In this document: positions 8,972 through 15,233 of the stretch, piece after piece
How the letters are laid out: the number at the start of each line of letters is the position of its first letter
How positions within the stretch are numbered: the first letter of the stretch is position 1
Notes under the pieces: generated by a model
The model's database searches: none
Seen by the model: the letters and a program-made list of their open reading frames with translations, nothing else
Told to the model about the DNA's origin: nothing
Source of the DNA: an uncultured Collinsella sp.
GTDB lineage: Bacteria > Actinomycetota > Coriobacteriia > Coriobacteriales > Coriobacteriaceae
Length of the DNA: 23,043 bases
Assembly: GCA_958403205.1 (NCBI GenBank)
Contig: CATXWM010000033.1
Coordinates: 1 to 23,043 of the forward strand
Direction of reading: 5' to 3'
Made by a program: the position numbers and the translations under genes

Positions 8972-9799
8972 ATGGCCTTCGCAGAAAAGCTCATTGCTGT
9001 CCGTCGCGCCAACAATCTCACCCAAGAGCAGCTTGCCGCCAAGCTCTATGTCACGCGCCAAGCCGTCAGCCGCTGGGAGCGCGGCGAGGTCACACCGGGC
9101 ATCGACATGATGAAGCTCATTACAGCCGTAACCGGCGAGCCACTGCCCCATCTGCTCGAAATGCCCGAGCACTATTGCCAAAGCTGCGGCATGATACTCA
9201 CGCCCGACGACTGCGGCACCGACGCTGCAGGCGCCGCGACCGATCATTACTGCAAGTGGTGCTACGACCACGGCGAGTACACCTACGAGACCACGATGGA
9301 GGCGATGATTGAGGACTGTGCCCCGCGTCTGGCGCAAAACACCGGCATGTCGCTCGACGAAGCCGTCTCGCTCATGGGCGCCGTGCTACCGCAACTGGAG
9401 CGCTGGCGCGCCGTGCAGGAAAACGAGGAGCGCTACGGTGCCGAAGCGCGGGCGCGCTATGGCGACGAGGCGATCGACGCAGCAAACGAAGCACTGCTGG
9501 ACATGGACCCCGAGACATGGAACGACATGAAGGAACTTGAACGCGCTGTTCTGGGCCAGCTTTCGATTGCCATGGGTGACGGCGATGCGGATGGAAGCGA
9601 GGCTCGCAAGCTTGTCGCGATGCATCGTCGCTGGATTGCTCTCAACTGGGGACGCGAACCCCAGAACGAAGCGTACCTGGGCCTCGCCCACGGCTATCTT
9701 GCCGACCAGCGCTTTGTTGACTACTACGACAAGCCCTGCGGCACCGGAGCCACGGCGTTTCTGGTACAGGCCATCGAGTCGTCGCTGGCTCGCGCATAG
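8972..9799 (+). CDS. XRE-type HTH regulator with zinc ribbon and TipAS-like ligand-binding domain
   Basis: 275 residues in three parts. Residues 1-60 are an XRE/HTH_3 DNA-binding domain (NLTQEQLAAKLYVTRQAVSR, WERGEVTPGID). Residues 67-105 form a zinc ribbon with Cys69, Cys72, Cys94 and Cys97 in two CxxC pairs, followed by a TMEAMIED stretch. Residues about 153-270 match the TipAS antibiotic-recognition fold: ERYGAEARARYGDEA, HRRWIALNWGREP and GYLADQRFVDYYD. TipAS is best known at the C-terminus of MerR-type TipA, which binds thiopeptides. The cognate drug or metabolite here is unknown. AAAGGAG lies six bases before ATG. The glutaredoxin gene follows 51 bases downstream and may be co-transcribed. 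Confidence 0.88.
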   Translation: MAFAEKLIAVRRANNLTQEQLAAKLYVTRQAVSRWERGEVTPGIDMMKLITAVTGEPLPHLLEMPEHYCQSCGMILTPDDCGTDAAGAATDHYCKWCYDHGEYTYETTMEAMIEDCAPRLAQNTGMSLDEAVSLMGAVLPQLERWRAVQENEERYGAEARARYGDEAIDAANEALLDMDPETWNDMKELERAVLGQLSIAMGDGDADGSEARKLVAMHRRWIALNWGREPQNEAYLGLAHGYLADQRFVDYYDKPCGTGATAFLVQAIESSLARA

Positions 9800-9850
9800 A
9801 CCGCAGCGGCTTTGGGTATTTCAATCGAAACCTCAACCGATTGGAGACCT

Positions 9851-10096
9851 ATGGCTACTGATCATGAGCTCGCGCTATTCGTTATGACCGGCTGCCCGTA
9901 TTGCATAAAGGTCAAGCACTTTTTGGCCGATAACGGCGTGACCATTCCCGAGCGCAATATCTCGACCGATACCGAAGCCGAGCAGACACTCATCGCCGTC
10001 GGCGGAAAACGCCAGGTTCCCTGCCTATTCATCGACGGCAAGCCGCTCTACGAATCGAGCGACATCATCGCATGGGTACAGAAGAACCTGCTCTAG
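9851..10096 (+). CDS. Glutaredoxin-like protein
   Basis: 81 residues, the size of a classic small glutaredoxin. The dithiol site is CPYC (Cys15, Cys18) after the first strand, followed by the cis-proline segment RQVPCLFIDGKPL and the C-terminal ESSDIIAWVQ helix. It would reduce disulfides or glutathione-type mixed disulfides in the cytosol; the natural low-molecular-weight thiol partner in this organism is not evident. ATG 9851 is chosen because GGAG (9843-9846) sits just before it. It follows the HTH-TipAS gene on the same strand and precedes a long hairpin that could terminate both. Confidence 0.88.
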   Translation: MATDHELALFVMTGCPYCIKVKHFLADNGVTIPERNISTDTEAEQTLIAVGGKRQVPCLFIDGKPLYESSDIIAWVQKNLL

Positions 10097-10143
10097 CACG
10101 CGCATCCCGTCCGTCCAAGGCCCCACCCCATACGGCCTAAACA

Positions 10144-10198
10144 TGTACACCAGCATCCAAAGTCGACATTTTTCGACATCTTTGGATGCTGGTGTACA
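10144..10198. repeat. Long hairpin repeat, copy 1 (possible terminator of glutaredoxin)
   Basis: An 18-bp perfect stem (10145-10162 with 10180-10197), extended by one T-A pair, surrounds a 17-base loop made of two TCGACAT units separated by TTT. Copy 2 at 11229-11279 has the same loop. After the stem the plus strand reads AGCTTTT. It lies 48 bases after the glutaredoxin stop, consistent with a terminator. Confidence 0.75.
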
Positions 10199-10300
10199 GC
10201 TTTTGCGGGTAGTCATGGACGCTCTTAACCGGCTAATTGTTTGAGGCGACCTTTGGATTATGGCTGTTTGACGCCTCTGGAAAGGGTTTCCGAGAGGGCT

Positions 10301-10530
10301 GTGGTCAAAAAAGGGCAAATATGAGTACTGCTACCTGTTTAGTAGCAGCGATTTTGATCACTTCAGGAACTATTCAACGTTCCATACGTCCGCAGACGAC
10401 GCTATTTCTCCTCATATGTTCAATAAAAGTAGCTCCGAATGGGAACAAATCTCATCAGGAGCTACCATTTATAGCAAAATAAATGCAACTATAATGGCAA
10501 CAGTACTCATATTTGCCCTTTTTTGACCAC
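10301..10530. mobile_element. MITE-like element with perfect 30-bp terminal inverted repeats
   Basis: Bases 10301-10330 are the exact reverse complement of 10501-10530, beginning GTGGTCAAAAAAGGGC. Outside them, AGGG (10295-10298) and CCCT (10533-10536) extend the symmetry after a two-base mismatch. The 170-base interior has stops in the frames read, no transposase, and its own inner inverted repeat (GTAGCTCC 10429-10436 against GGAGCTAC 10459-10466). A short non-coding unit with long perfect ends fits a non-autonomous mobile element. No clear target duplication is visible, so mobility is inferred. Confidence 0.6.
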
Positions 10531-10583
10531 GACCCTCCAGAATAGCCGCTGAGGACGACACTAAATGACAAAATCCGGCACTT

Positions 10584-10615
10584 GGACGTTCTTATATGAC
10601 TAGCCATTGAAGGAC
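10584..10615. repeat. Degenerate copy of GGACGTTC...ATGACTAG repeat
   Basis: This 32-base stretch matches 11316-11347 at about 26 of 32 positions, sharing GGACGTTC at one end and ATGACTAG in the middle. The second copy is part of a hairpin beyond the dihydrouridine synthase gene; here the pairing arm is mostly lost. Confidence 0.45.
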
Positions 10616-10632
10616 ACCTAACGACTACTCCC

Positions 10633-10657
10633 ATTCGCGACACACTGTGTCGCGAAT
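10633..10657. repeat. 25-base odd-centred perfect palindrome
   Basis: ATTCGCGACACA (10633-10644) and TGTGTCGCGAAT (10646-10657) pair perfectly around a single C. A one-base centre suits a protein-binding palindrome or cruciform better than an RNA hairpin loop. No second copy is seen in this window and no gene starts beside it. Confidence 0.5.
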
Positions 10658-10849
10658 TTAGCTGGTCCCATTATTGAAGACCAGTGAGAGCTCCTGCCCA
10701 GAATCTCGATAGCTTAATAAAGCGCTCCCCTCCGGAAGTTCAATGAGCATCCAAATTTCAGGCTGAAAAGCAAAGGAGCATCGAAGCCGTCAATGCTCAT
10801 TTCCTATCGAACACGCGGGTCAAAACAAGCTAATTAGCCTGATAAACTG

Positions 10850-10881
10850 TTTGTATTTTTGTCTACAAAACTATATACAAA
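10850..10881. promoter_or_regulatory. Nested palindrome over a probable promoter of the ribbon-helix-helix gene
   Basis: TTTGTAT (10850-10856) pairs with ATACAAA (10875-10881), and inside it TTTTGT (10857-10862) pairs with ACAAAA (10865-10870). TTTGTA at 10850 and TATATA at 10872-10877 are 16 bases apart and could be the -35 and -10 boxes. Ribbon-helix-helix proteins often repress their own gene through such sites, so an autoregulatory operator is a reasonable inference. Confidence 0.4.
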
Positions 10882-10933
10882 AAGAGTATCCGTTGACCTG
10901 TGCTCGACATTATGCCGATCGATAGGAGGCGCT

Positions 10934-11200
10934 ATGGACGCTAAGCAGCTCGAAAAGATGATGGGGTTTGCTCCCGGAGAGCTGGAGAAAGCCTCGGAGG
11001 CATACGAAAAAGATGAGTGGCCGAAGGGTCGCACCATCAAGCTGGGAAGGCCGTCGATCTCCGATGAGCCAAGCGTTGTTTTATCGGCACGTGTGGGCGA
11101 ATCGGTCCTTGAAGCCTTTGACGCAAAAGCAAAGCGCCATGGGCAAACACGCACGGAGCGACTCAGGGAGCTCATCACGCTCGATGCAATGATTGCCTAA
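10934..11200 (+). CDS. Ribbon-helix-helix (CopG/Arc-like) small DNA-binding protein, antitoxin-like
   Basis: 88 residues. The C-terminal half has the ribbon-helix-helix pattern: a strand PSVVLSARVGESV, helix LEAFDAKAKRHGQ and then TRTERLRELI, with the basic and polar pattern of Arc/CopG proteins. The N-terminal half is acidic with a GRTIKLGRP linker, as in many antitoxins. ATG 10934 is chosen for AGGAGG seven bases upstream. No toxin gene (RelE, BrnT, PemK or HicA type) is next to it, so it is either an orphan antitoxin or a free-standing repressor. It is followed after 28 bases by hairpin repeat copy 2. Confidence 0.75.
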   Translation: MDAKQLEKMMGFAPGELEKASEAYEKDEWPKGRTIKLGRPSISDEPSVVLSARVGESVLEAFDAKAKRHGQTRTERLRELITLDAMIA

Positions 11201-11228
11201 ACTCAACTCCCCCGTTAACCCAAACATA

Positions 11229-11279
11229 TACGCCAGCATCCAAAGTCGACATTTTTCGACATCTTTGGATGCTGGCGTA
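11229..11279. repeat. Long hairpin repeat, copy 2 (possible terminator of the ribbon-helix-helix gene)
   Basis: A 17-bp stem (11229-11245 with 11263-11279) has the same 17-base loop as copy 1. Relative to copy 1, an A-T pair in the stem has become G-C on both arms (CACC/GGTG against CGCC/GGCG), so pairing is conserved. AGCTTTT follows the stem, as in copy 1. Confidence 0.75.
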
Positions 11280-11292
11280 CAGCTTTTATAGC

Positions 11293-11360
11293 TAGTCATT
11301 GGGGACACTCATTGGGGACGTTCATAAATGACTAGTCGTTAAAGAACGTCCCCGATGACT
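11293..11360. terminator. Hairpin downstream of the dihydrouridine synthase gene
   Basis: GGGGACGTTC (11314-11323) pairs exactly with GAACGTCCCC (11344-11353). An overlapping choice pairs TAGTCATTGGGGAC (11294-11307) with GTCCCCGATGACTA (11348-11361) with one mismatch. It begins just past the minus-strand stop at 11363, so it probably ends that transcript. There is no run of T after the stem, so it may act as a processed or Rho-assisted end. Confidence 0.5.
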
Positions 11361-11362
11361 AA

Positions 11363-12316
11363 CTAACCGTGGAAGCAGGCTATGGGTGCGAGTGGCTGCT
11401 CGCGAAAGACGCGCTCGACGGCGGCGCGGTATTCGTCGACTTTTTTGGTCTTACGTACGAGCTTGTGAACGGTAGCGGGGTCGGCAAAAGCGCACTTGGC
11501 GTAGAACCACCACTCCTTCATACGAAAGACCGCGTTGCCGCCAATCTCTTCTGCATAGACCGCAAACAGAGTGTCGTGGAAACGCTGCAGTTCGGCTGCC
11601 GTGGCAGCAGGACCGCCCTTAACCATGCGAGCCAGCGCGGGGTTCGCGAGCAGGCCACGCCCTAGCATTATATGGCGCGTGTCGGGATAGGCCTCCGCCA
11701 GCGCGTCCATATCCTCAAGATCGAAAATGTCGCCGTTATAGGCCACCGGAAACGGCGCACGCTCCAGCGTCTCGCCGTAAAACTCCTTGCGCGGCGAGCC
11801 CGTATAACGGTCCTTCTGTACGCGCGGGTGCACAATCAGCTCTGCCAACGGCATGCGGCAATACAGATCGAGCACACGTTCATACTCGTCATCGCGTTCC
11901 AACCCCAGCCTGGTCTTTACCGATACCGGCAACGGCGACCGCTCGCACACATCGCTTAAGAACGCCTCGAGCTCGTCGAGATTGCGCAAGAAACCCGAGC
12001 CCTTGCCCTTGGCGACAACCGTTCCCGAAGGGCAACCCAAGTTGAGATTGACCTCGCGGTAGCCCATGTCGGCGAGCACCTGTGCCGCCCACACAAACTC
12101 GTCCGCGTTCTTGGACATCAGCTGAGGCACCACGTTGAGCCCCTGGTTATTGGCAGGATCAATCTCCTTAAACGCCTTGCCGCCAAAGCGGTTTCCCACC
12201 CGCGGCGGCGGCAAAAACGGCGTGTAATAGCAATCGAGCGCGCCGAAGCACTCCGCATGCACGCGACGGAACACATGCCCGGTAATCCCCTCCATAGGGG
12301 CCAACGATAGAATCAT
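11363..12316 (-). CDS. tRNA-dihydrouridine synthase family protein
   Basis: 317 residues, full length for the Dus family of FMN flavoproteins that reduce uridine in the tRNA D-loop or neighbouring positions with NADPH. The TIM-barrel motifs are present in order: APMEGITGHVFRRV at the start, PQLMSKN, VNLNLGCPSGTVVAKGKGS with the catalytic Cys95, VSVKTRLG, IVHPRVQKDRY, YNGDIFD and IMLGRGLLANP. Which uridine is modified cannot be said. It converges on the ribbon-helix-helix gene. The palindrome at 12342-12368 lies in its immediate 5' region, 26 bases before the start. Confidence 0.92.
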   Translation of the reverse strand: MILSLAPMEGITGHVFRRVHAECFGALDCYYTPFLPPPRVGNRFGGKAFKEIDPANNQGLNVVPQLMSKNADEFVWAAQVLADMGYREVNLNLGCPSGTVVAKGKGSGFLRNLDELEAFLSDVCERSPLPVSVKTRLGLERDDEYERVLDLYCRMPLAELIVHPRVQKDRYTGSPRKEFYGETLERAPFPVAYNGDIFDLEDMDALAEAYPDTRHIMLGRGLLANPALARMVKGGPAATAAELQRFHDTLFAVYAEEIGGNAVFRMKEWWFYAKCAFADPATVHKLVRKTKKVDEYRAAVERVFREQPLAPIACFHG

Positions 12317-12341
12317 CTACTCTTCTCTCATATCAACGAAC

Positions 12342-12368
12342 GTGACAAAGGGACTGTCCCTTTGTCAC
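12342..12368. repeat. GTGACAAAGGGAC palindrome
   Basis: GTGACAAAGGGAC (12342-12354) and GTCCCTTTGTCAC (12356-12368) are perfect 13-base arms around one T. Related copies lie at 12652-12684 and 18839-18871, and the inner core also occurs at 59-69. It is 26 bases upstream of the dihydrouridine synthase start. Confidence 0.75.
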
Positions 12369-12453
12369 ATGCATTATGCCTTGCGCTTCAGGCGATTCAC
12401 AAGGAAGAGGTAGCTGCTGAACGATGACCACCCTCCAGCCGCACCCCATACAA

Positions 12454-12636
12454 CGAGGTTTAATACTTTTCCCGAGAAGTGAACGAGTGAAAACGGGCCC
12501 CCGAAGCATCGGCACTTTCGAGATGCAATTTCCTGCGGTTTTGCCAGCCAAATCCTGCGGGTTTGACGTCTAAAAATGTCGATGCTTCGGAGGTCCAAGT
12601 ATGGCCGTTCACTTCTCGGAAAAGTATTAGACCTCG
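12454..12636. mobile_element. 183-base imperfect inverted-repeat element, MITE-like
   Basis: The left end (12454-12485, CGAGGTTTAATACTTTTCCC...) is the reverse complement of the right end (12606-12636) apart from one extra C and one T/G mismatch. Inside, CCGAAGCATCG (12501-12511) pairs with CGATGCTTCGG (12580-12590). The centre has two similar CCTGCGG-TTTG units. No gene is inside. The right-end sequence TTAGACCTCGATTT recurs at 18813-18826, again just before a GTGACAAAG palindrome. A folded RNA or a non-autonomous mobile repeat are both possible. Confidence 0.5.
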
Positions 12637-12651
12637 ATTTACATGCCACTC

Positions 12652-12684
12652 AATGTGACAAAGTGGCTGCTCCTTTGTCACATT
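12652..12684. repeat. GTGACAAAG palindrome, imperfect centre
   Basis: AATGTGACAAAG (12652-12663) pairs with CTTTGTCACATT (12673-12684); the centre TGGCTGCTC no longer pairs fully. It belongs to the same family as 12342-12368 and 18839-18871. Confidence 0.7.
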
Positions 12685-12689
12685 CGATG

Positions 12690-12718
12690 AAAAAGGGCAC
12701 CGATGTTAGTCGATGCCC
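12690..12718 (-). terminator. Rho-independent terminator of the deiminase operon
   Basis: Read on the minus strand, GGGCATCGA (12718-12710) pairs with TCGGTGCCC (12703-12695), with one G-T pair, and the stem is followed directly by five T (12694-12690). It lies about 50 bases after the MFS stop codon, so it ends the deiminase-carbamoyltransferase-transporter transcript. Confidence 0.75.
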
Positions 12719-12768
12719 CAAAGCGGCTGCAGGTTAAGCCCTACAGCGTATGTCTAAGACGAATCGAA

Positions 12769-14034
12769 CTATTCGTCCCAGGAGAGGTTCTTACCAGTCT
12801 TTTTTGCCAGCAGCAAGAACAGGCCGATAATAACGTTGCATGCGATGCAGAAGATGAAGACGCCCCGGAAGGAGCCGACAAGCTCATAGACCTTCATCAT
12901 AACGGGCATGCCAAAGGCGCCGACGATATAGCCCACGGAGCAGATCAGCGCGAAGATGCGACCGAAATCGCGGGAGCCAAAGACATCCATAACCAAAACG
13001 GTCAGGGCAGTGCCAGCGATGACGTACATTACGTCGTTCACGCCCGCTGCGAGGATGCTGAGCGTCGAGTTGCCGCTGCTCATCATGAGCATGACAAAGG
13101 AGAGGATGGAGACAGCGAGCCAGCCCAGAATGGCCTTCGTGCTGCCGAACCTATCGCAAGTGGTGCCGACGATCGGATTGAGGAACAGATCGAAGAGCGA
13201 TGCAGCGGATACCATGAAGCCGCCCACCATGGGGCTAAAACCAACCTCGGAAGCATACGTCGGGAAGAGCTGGTTCATGCAGCAAGTGAGCTGAACGAGA
13301 CAGAGGAAGCCGATGCAGAAGAAGAAGGCAGGCGACTTAATGGCGCGCGCATAGCTAACGCCACGCGTGCTATCCTCGGTCGTCTCCTCGGTCTCGGTGA
13401 CCGTCTCGCCCTCGACGTAGCCATAGGGCAGCATGCCCTTGTCCTGAGGCTTGTAGCGGATGATCAGAATGGAAGCTGGGAGAATGAGCACTGCGGAAAC
13501 ACCGGCGAGCACCAGATAACCAGTTCTCCAGCCAGCGGCCTCGATGACAGAGGTGATGACGGGACTCATGATGAGCATGTAAATCGAGTTCACTGCCCAA
13601 GCGAGACCGATTGCCAGGCCACCAGATTTTTTGAACCACTGGTCAATAACGTCGGACATAGCGACGCCGGTGGTGAAGGCGAAGCAAACGCCAATCAGGG
13701 CGCCAGCGGCGATGAACATCCAGACTTCGGTGTAGAAGGCCATGCCTGCGCCGGCAGCGAGCAAAATAAGCTCGACAACGGGGAGCCAAACCTTGCCAAC
13801 GACCTTGGGAATGAGTTTTCCGACAAACGGAAGAGCTGCCGCAAGACCAATGAGCGTTGCGGTGAAGTAATACGAGAAGATGGAATAGTCAAACCCGAAC
13901 TCCTCGCACACGGGTGCGACGAAGGAGCCCGCGATGACGCTATAGGATCCGGTCGTGCCGGCAGACATAAGGCCGAGCGCGATTACGAGAACCCATGCGT
14001 AAACCTTGCTGCTCTTTAACTTTGCATTTTCCAT
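12769..14034 (-). CDS. MFS transporter (OFA-like), paralogue 1, in the deiminase operon
   Basis: 421 residues with about 12 hydrophobic segments in two halves joined by an acidic central loop (VEGETVTETEETTED). The opening ALGLMSAGTTGSYSVIAGSFVAPVC and the half-two NPIVGTTCDRFGSTKAILG loop fit the major facilitator superfamily, near the oxalate/formate antiporter group. It should move a small, probably charged, metabolite across the membrane. It starts only 11 bases after the carbamoyltransferase stop, with AGGAG upstream, so it is in the same operon and most likely imports the substrate or exchanges it for the product. A paralogue lies at 17414-18694. ATG 14034 is chosen over an upstream in-frame Met at 14067 inside the previous gene. 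Confidence 0.88.
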   Translation of the reverse strand: MENAKLKSSKVYAWVLVIALGLMSAGTTGSYSVIAGSFVAPVCEEFGFDYSIFSYYFTATLIGLAAALPFVGKLIPKVVGKVWLPVVELILLAAGAGMAFYTEVWMFIAAGALIGVCFAFTTGVAMSDVIDQWFKKSGGLAIGLAWAVNSIYMLIMSPVITSVIEAAGWRTGYLVLAGVSAVLILPASILIIRYKPQDKGMLPYGYVEGETVTETEETTEDSTRGVSYARAIKSPAFFFCIGFLCLVQLTCCMNQLFPTYASEVGFSPMVGGFMVSAASLFDLFLNPIVGTTCDRFGSTKAILGWLAVSILSFVMLMMSSGNSTLSILAAGVNDVMYVIAGTALTVLVMDVFGSRDFGRIFALICSVGYIVGAFGMPVMMKVYELVGSFRGVFIFCIACNVIIGLFLLLAKKTGKNLSWDE

Positions 14035-14045
14035 TGACGCAGCTC

Positions 14046-15110
14046 CTAGAGACCCAGAAGGGCACACATAACGGCCTTGATGGTGTGCTGACGGTTCTCT
14101 GCCTCACGGAAGATGACCGAAGCGTTGGCCTCAAAGCACTCGTCGGCAATCTCGAAACCCTCGGTGATGATCTCGCGATGAAGGTCGTTCTTGCACTGGT
14201 CGAGGAGCATCTTGCCAACACGGTGATCCGCGTTGTGGACAGAGGGAAGCTCATGCATGCAGAAGATGTCGGGATTGTTGGTGCGCTTGCACAGCTCGCT
14301 GGTGACGCGATAGGGGTACAGAGACTCGGCATCGCCCAACCAGGAGTTGTAGTCGTCGGGATCCAGAACCTCTTCTCCGCACTCGGGGTTGATGTAGCGC
14401 CACTCCTCGGTAACGATAACGTCAACGCCATCCAGGGCATCGAGGTCAGAGGTGATGGTAAAGGTCCTATTGGGAGCGTACTTGGCGTAGCAGGCCTCCA
14501 CCTCTTCGATCATTTCCTTGCACATCTGATGACGGAGGTCGTCGGGGCCGATGGCGAGGAAGTCCATGTCGAGCATAGCGCACAGACGGCCATACCACAC
14601 CGGGGCGCCGGCGCAGTTGCCAACGAAAGCCATCTTCTTGCCGCGGCTCGTACGCAGACCGCCCCATTGCTCTTCCATCGTAAGAGCGTCAGCGAGCATC
14701 TGAGTCGGGTGATCGCCGAGAGTAAGGGCATTGATGACCGGGATGTCAACCAGGTCGGCGACGTCATAGAGGAACTGCTCGTCCTTCTGTGCGCGGTAGA
14801 CGATGAGATCGTACATGCCGTTAAAGACGCGCATGGCATCCTTGACGGTCTCGCAGTCACCCATGTGGGAGTTGGTCAGATAAGTAAAGCCCATGCCCAA
14901 ATCATTGCAGGAGGTCTCGAATGCGCAACGAGTACGGGTCGAGCCCCACTCAAAGTTGGCGAGGACGTTTTTGCCGGGGAAGTAGCGCTGGTCGACACCA
15001 GACTTCTTCTGAGCCTTAAGGTTCCAGGCAAGATCGATGAGATAGCGGAAATCCTCGGAGGAGAGATCATGGATGTTGATGTAGTCGCGACCGCGGAGGC
15101 TGTTGTTCAT
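14046..15110 (-). CDS. Ornithine-carbamoyltransferase-like enzyme with altered substrate motifs
   Basis: 354 residues, close to family length. The carbamoyl-phosphate half is intact: FEWGSTRTRCAFE (STRTR at 57-61), IVYRAQ, and DHPTQMLADALTM (HPTQ at 134-137). The end EANASVIFREAENRQHTIKAVM is typical of ornithine carbamoyltransferases. The second-substrate half is not: HCLP, whose Cys contacts ornithine, reads HELP (286-289), and the DVWxSMG loop (DVWYGLY in putrescine carbamoyltransferase) reads TEEWRYINPE (234-243), followed by an unusual acidic segment. So a carbamoyl transfer or phosphorolysis is well supported, but ornithine or putrescine as partner is not. It lies 123 bases downstream of the deiminase and 11 bases before the transporter. 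AAGGAAA precedes ATG 15110. Confidence 0.88.
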   Translation of the reverse strand: MNNSLRGRDYINIHDLSSEDFRYLIDLAWNLKAQKKSGVDQRYFPGKNVLANFEWGSTRTRCAFETSCNDLGMGFTYLTNSHMGDCETVKDAMRVFNGMYDLIVYRAQKDEQFLYDVADLVDIPVINALTLGDHPTQMLADALTMEEQWGGLRTSRGKKMAFVGNCAGAPVWYGRLCAMLDMDFLAIGPDDLRHQMCKEMIEEVEACYAKYAPNRTFTITSDLDALDGVDVIVTEEWRYINPECGEEVLDPDDYNSWLGDAESLYPYRVTSELCKRTNNPDIFCMHELPSVHNADHRVGKMLLDQCKNDLHREIITEGFEIADECFEANASVIFREAENRQHTIKAVMCALLGL

Positions 15111-15154
15111 GCCTATTTCCTTTCGAATTATTATCAAAATTATTGTTGAATGTG

Positions 15155-15187
15155 TCCCCGAGGAAAACACGGATATCCCTCGGGGAG
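15155..15187 (-). promoter_or_regulatory. Intergenic hairpin between deiminase and carbamoyltransferase genes
   Basis: TCCCCGAGG (about 15156-15164) pairs with CCTCGGGGA (about 15178-15186) around a 13-base loop. There is no T-run after it on the minus strand, so it looks like a processing or stability element inside the operon transcript rather than a terminator. A smaller hairpin, AGAGC-GCAG-GCTCT, lies nearer the deiminase stop (about 15212-15226). Confidence 0.45.
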
Positions 15188-15233
15188 CGGTACATGTGGC
15201 GCCTAAGCCAAAGAGCGCAGGCTCTAAGGCTCA

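Larger units (their letters stand above)
10199..10933. other. Gene-poor, repeat-rich intergenic region
   Basis: No convincing gene lies in these 735 bases, which look more AT-rich than their surroundings. They hold the inverted-repeat element at 10301-10530, a degenerate copy of a GGACGTTC repeat at 10584-10615, an odd-centred palindrome at 10633-10657, a small hairpin (CTGGTC 10662-10667 with GACCAG 10679-10684), a 9-bp inverted repeat (AATGAGCAT 10742-10750 with ATGCTCATT 10793-10801) and the promoter region of the ribbon-helix-helix gene. Confidence 0.6.
12317..12768. other. Intergenic repeat cluster without genes
   Basis: These 452 bases hold the GTGACAAAG palindrome (12342-12368), the large inverted-repeat element (12454-12636), a second GTGACAAAG palindrome (12652-12684) and the terminator of the transporter gene (12690-12718). 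Short open frames exist but cross the repeats, have no recognisable domain and no ribosome site. Confidence 0.65.

Noticed and set aside
8840..9337. Upstream extension of the TrmO open frame
   Set aside because: The extension is antisense to the HTH-TipAS gene and adds a sequence unlike TrmO; the family-like N-terminus begins at the Met residues at 8839/8830.
10237..10482. Plus-strand 81-codon open frame in the repeat region
   Set aside because: It runs through the left arm of the inverted-repeat element, has no ribosome site and no recognisable domain.
10893..10913. TTGACC with CATTAT as promoter of the ribbon-helix-helix gene
   Set aside because: The spacing is only 9 bases; the TTTGTA/TATATA pair upstream is a better fit.
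10144..11279. Repeats considered as a CRISPR array
   Set aside because: There are only two copies about 1 kb apart with a gene between them, no regular spacers and no cas genes.
12703..14019. Long plus-strand open frame of 438 codons opposite the first MFS gene
   Set aside because: It is antisense to a clear transporter, its product is a low-complexity His/Glu/Asp/Ala-rich chain, and such frames are expected opposite GC-rich genes.
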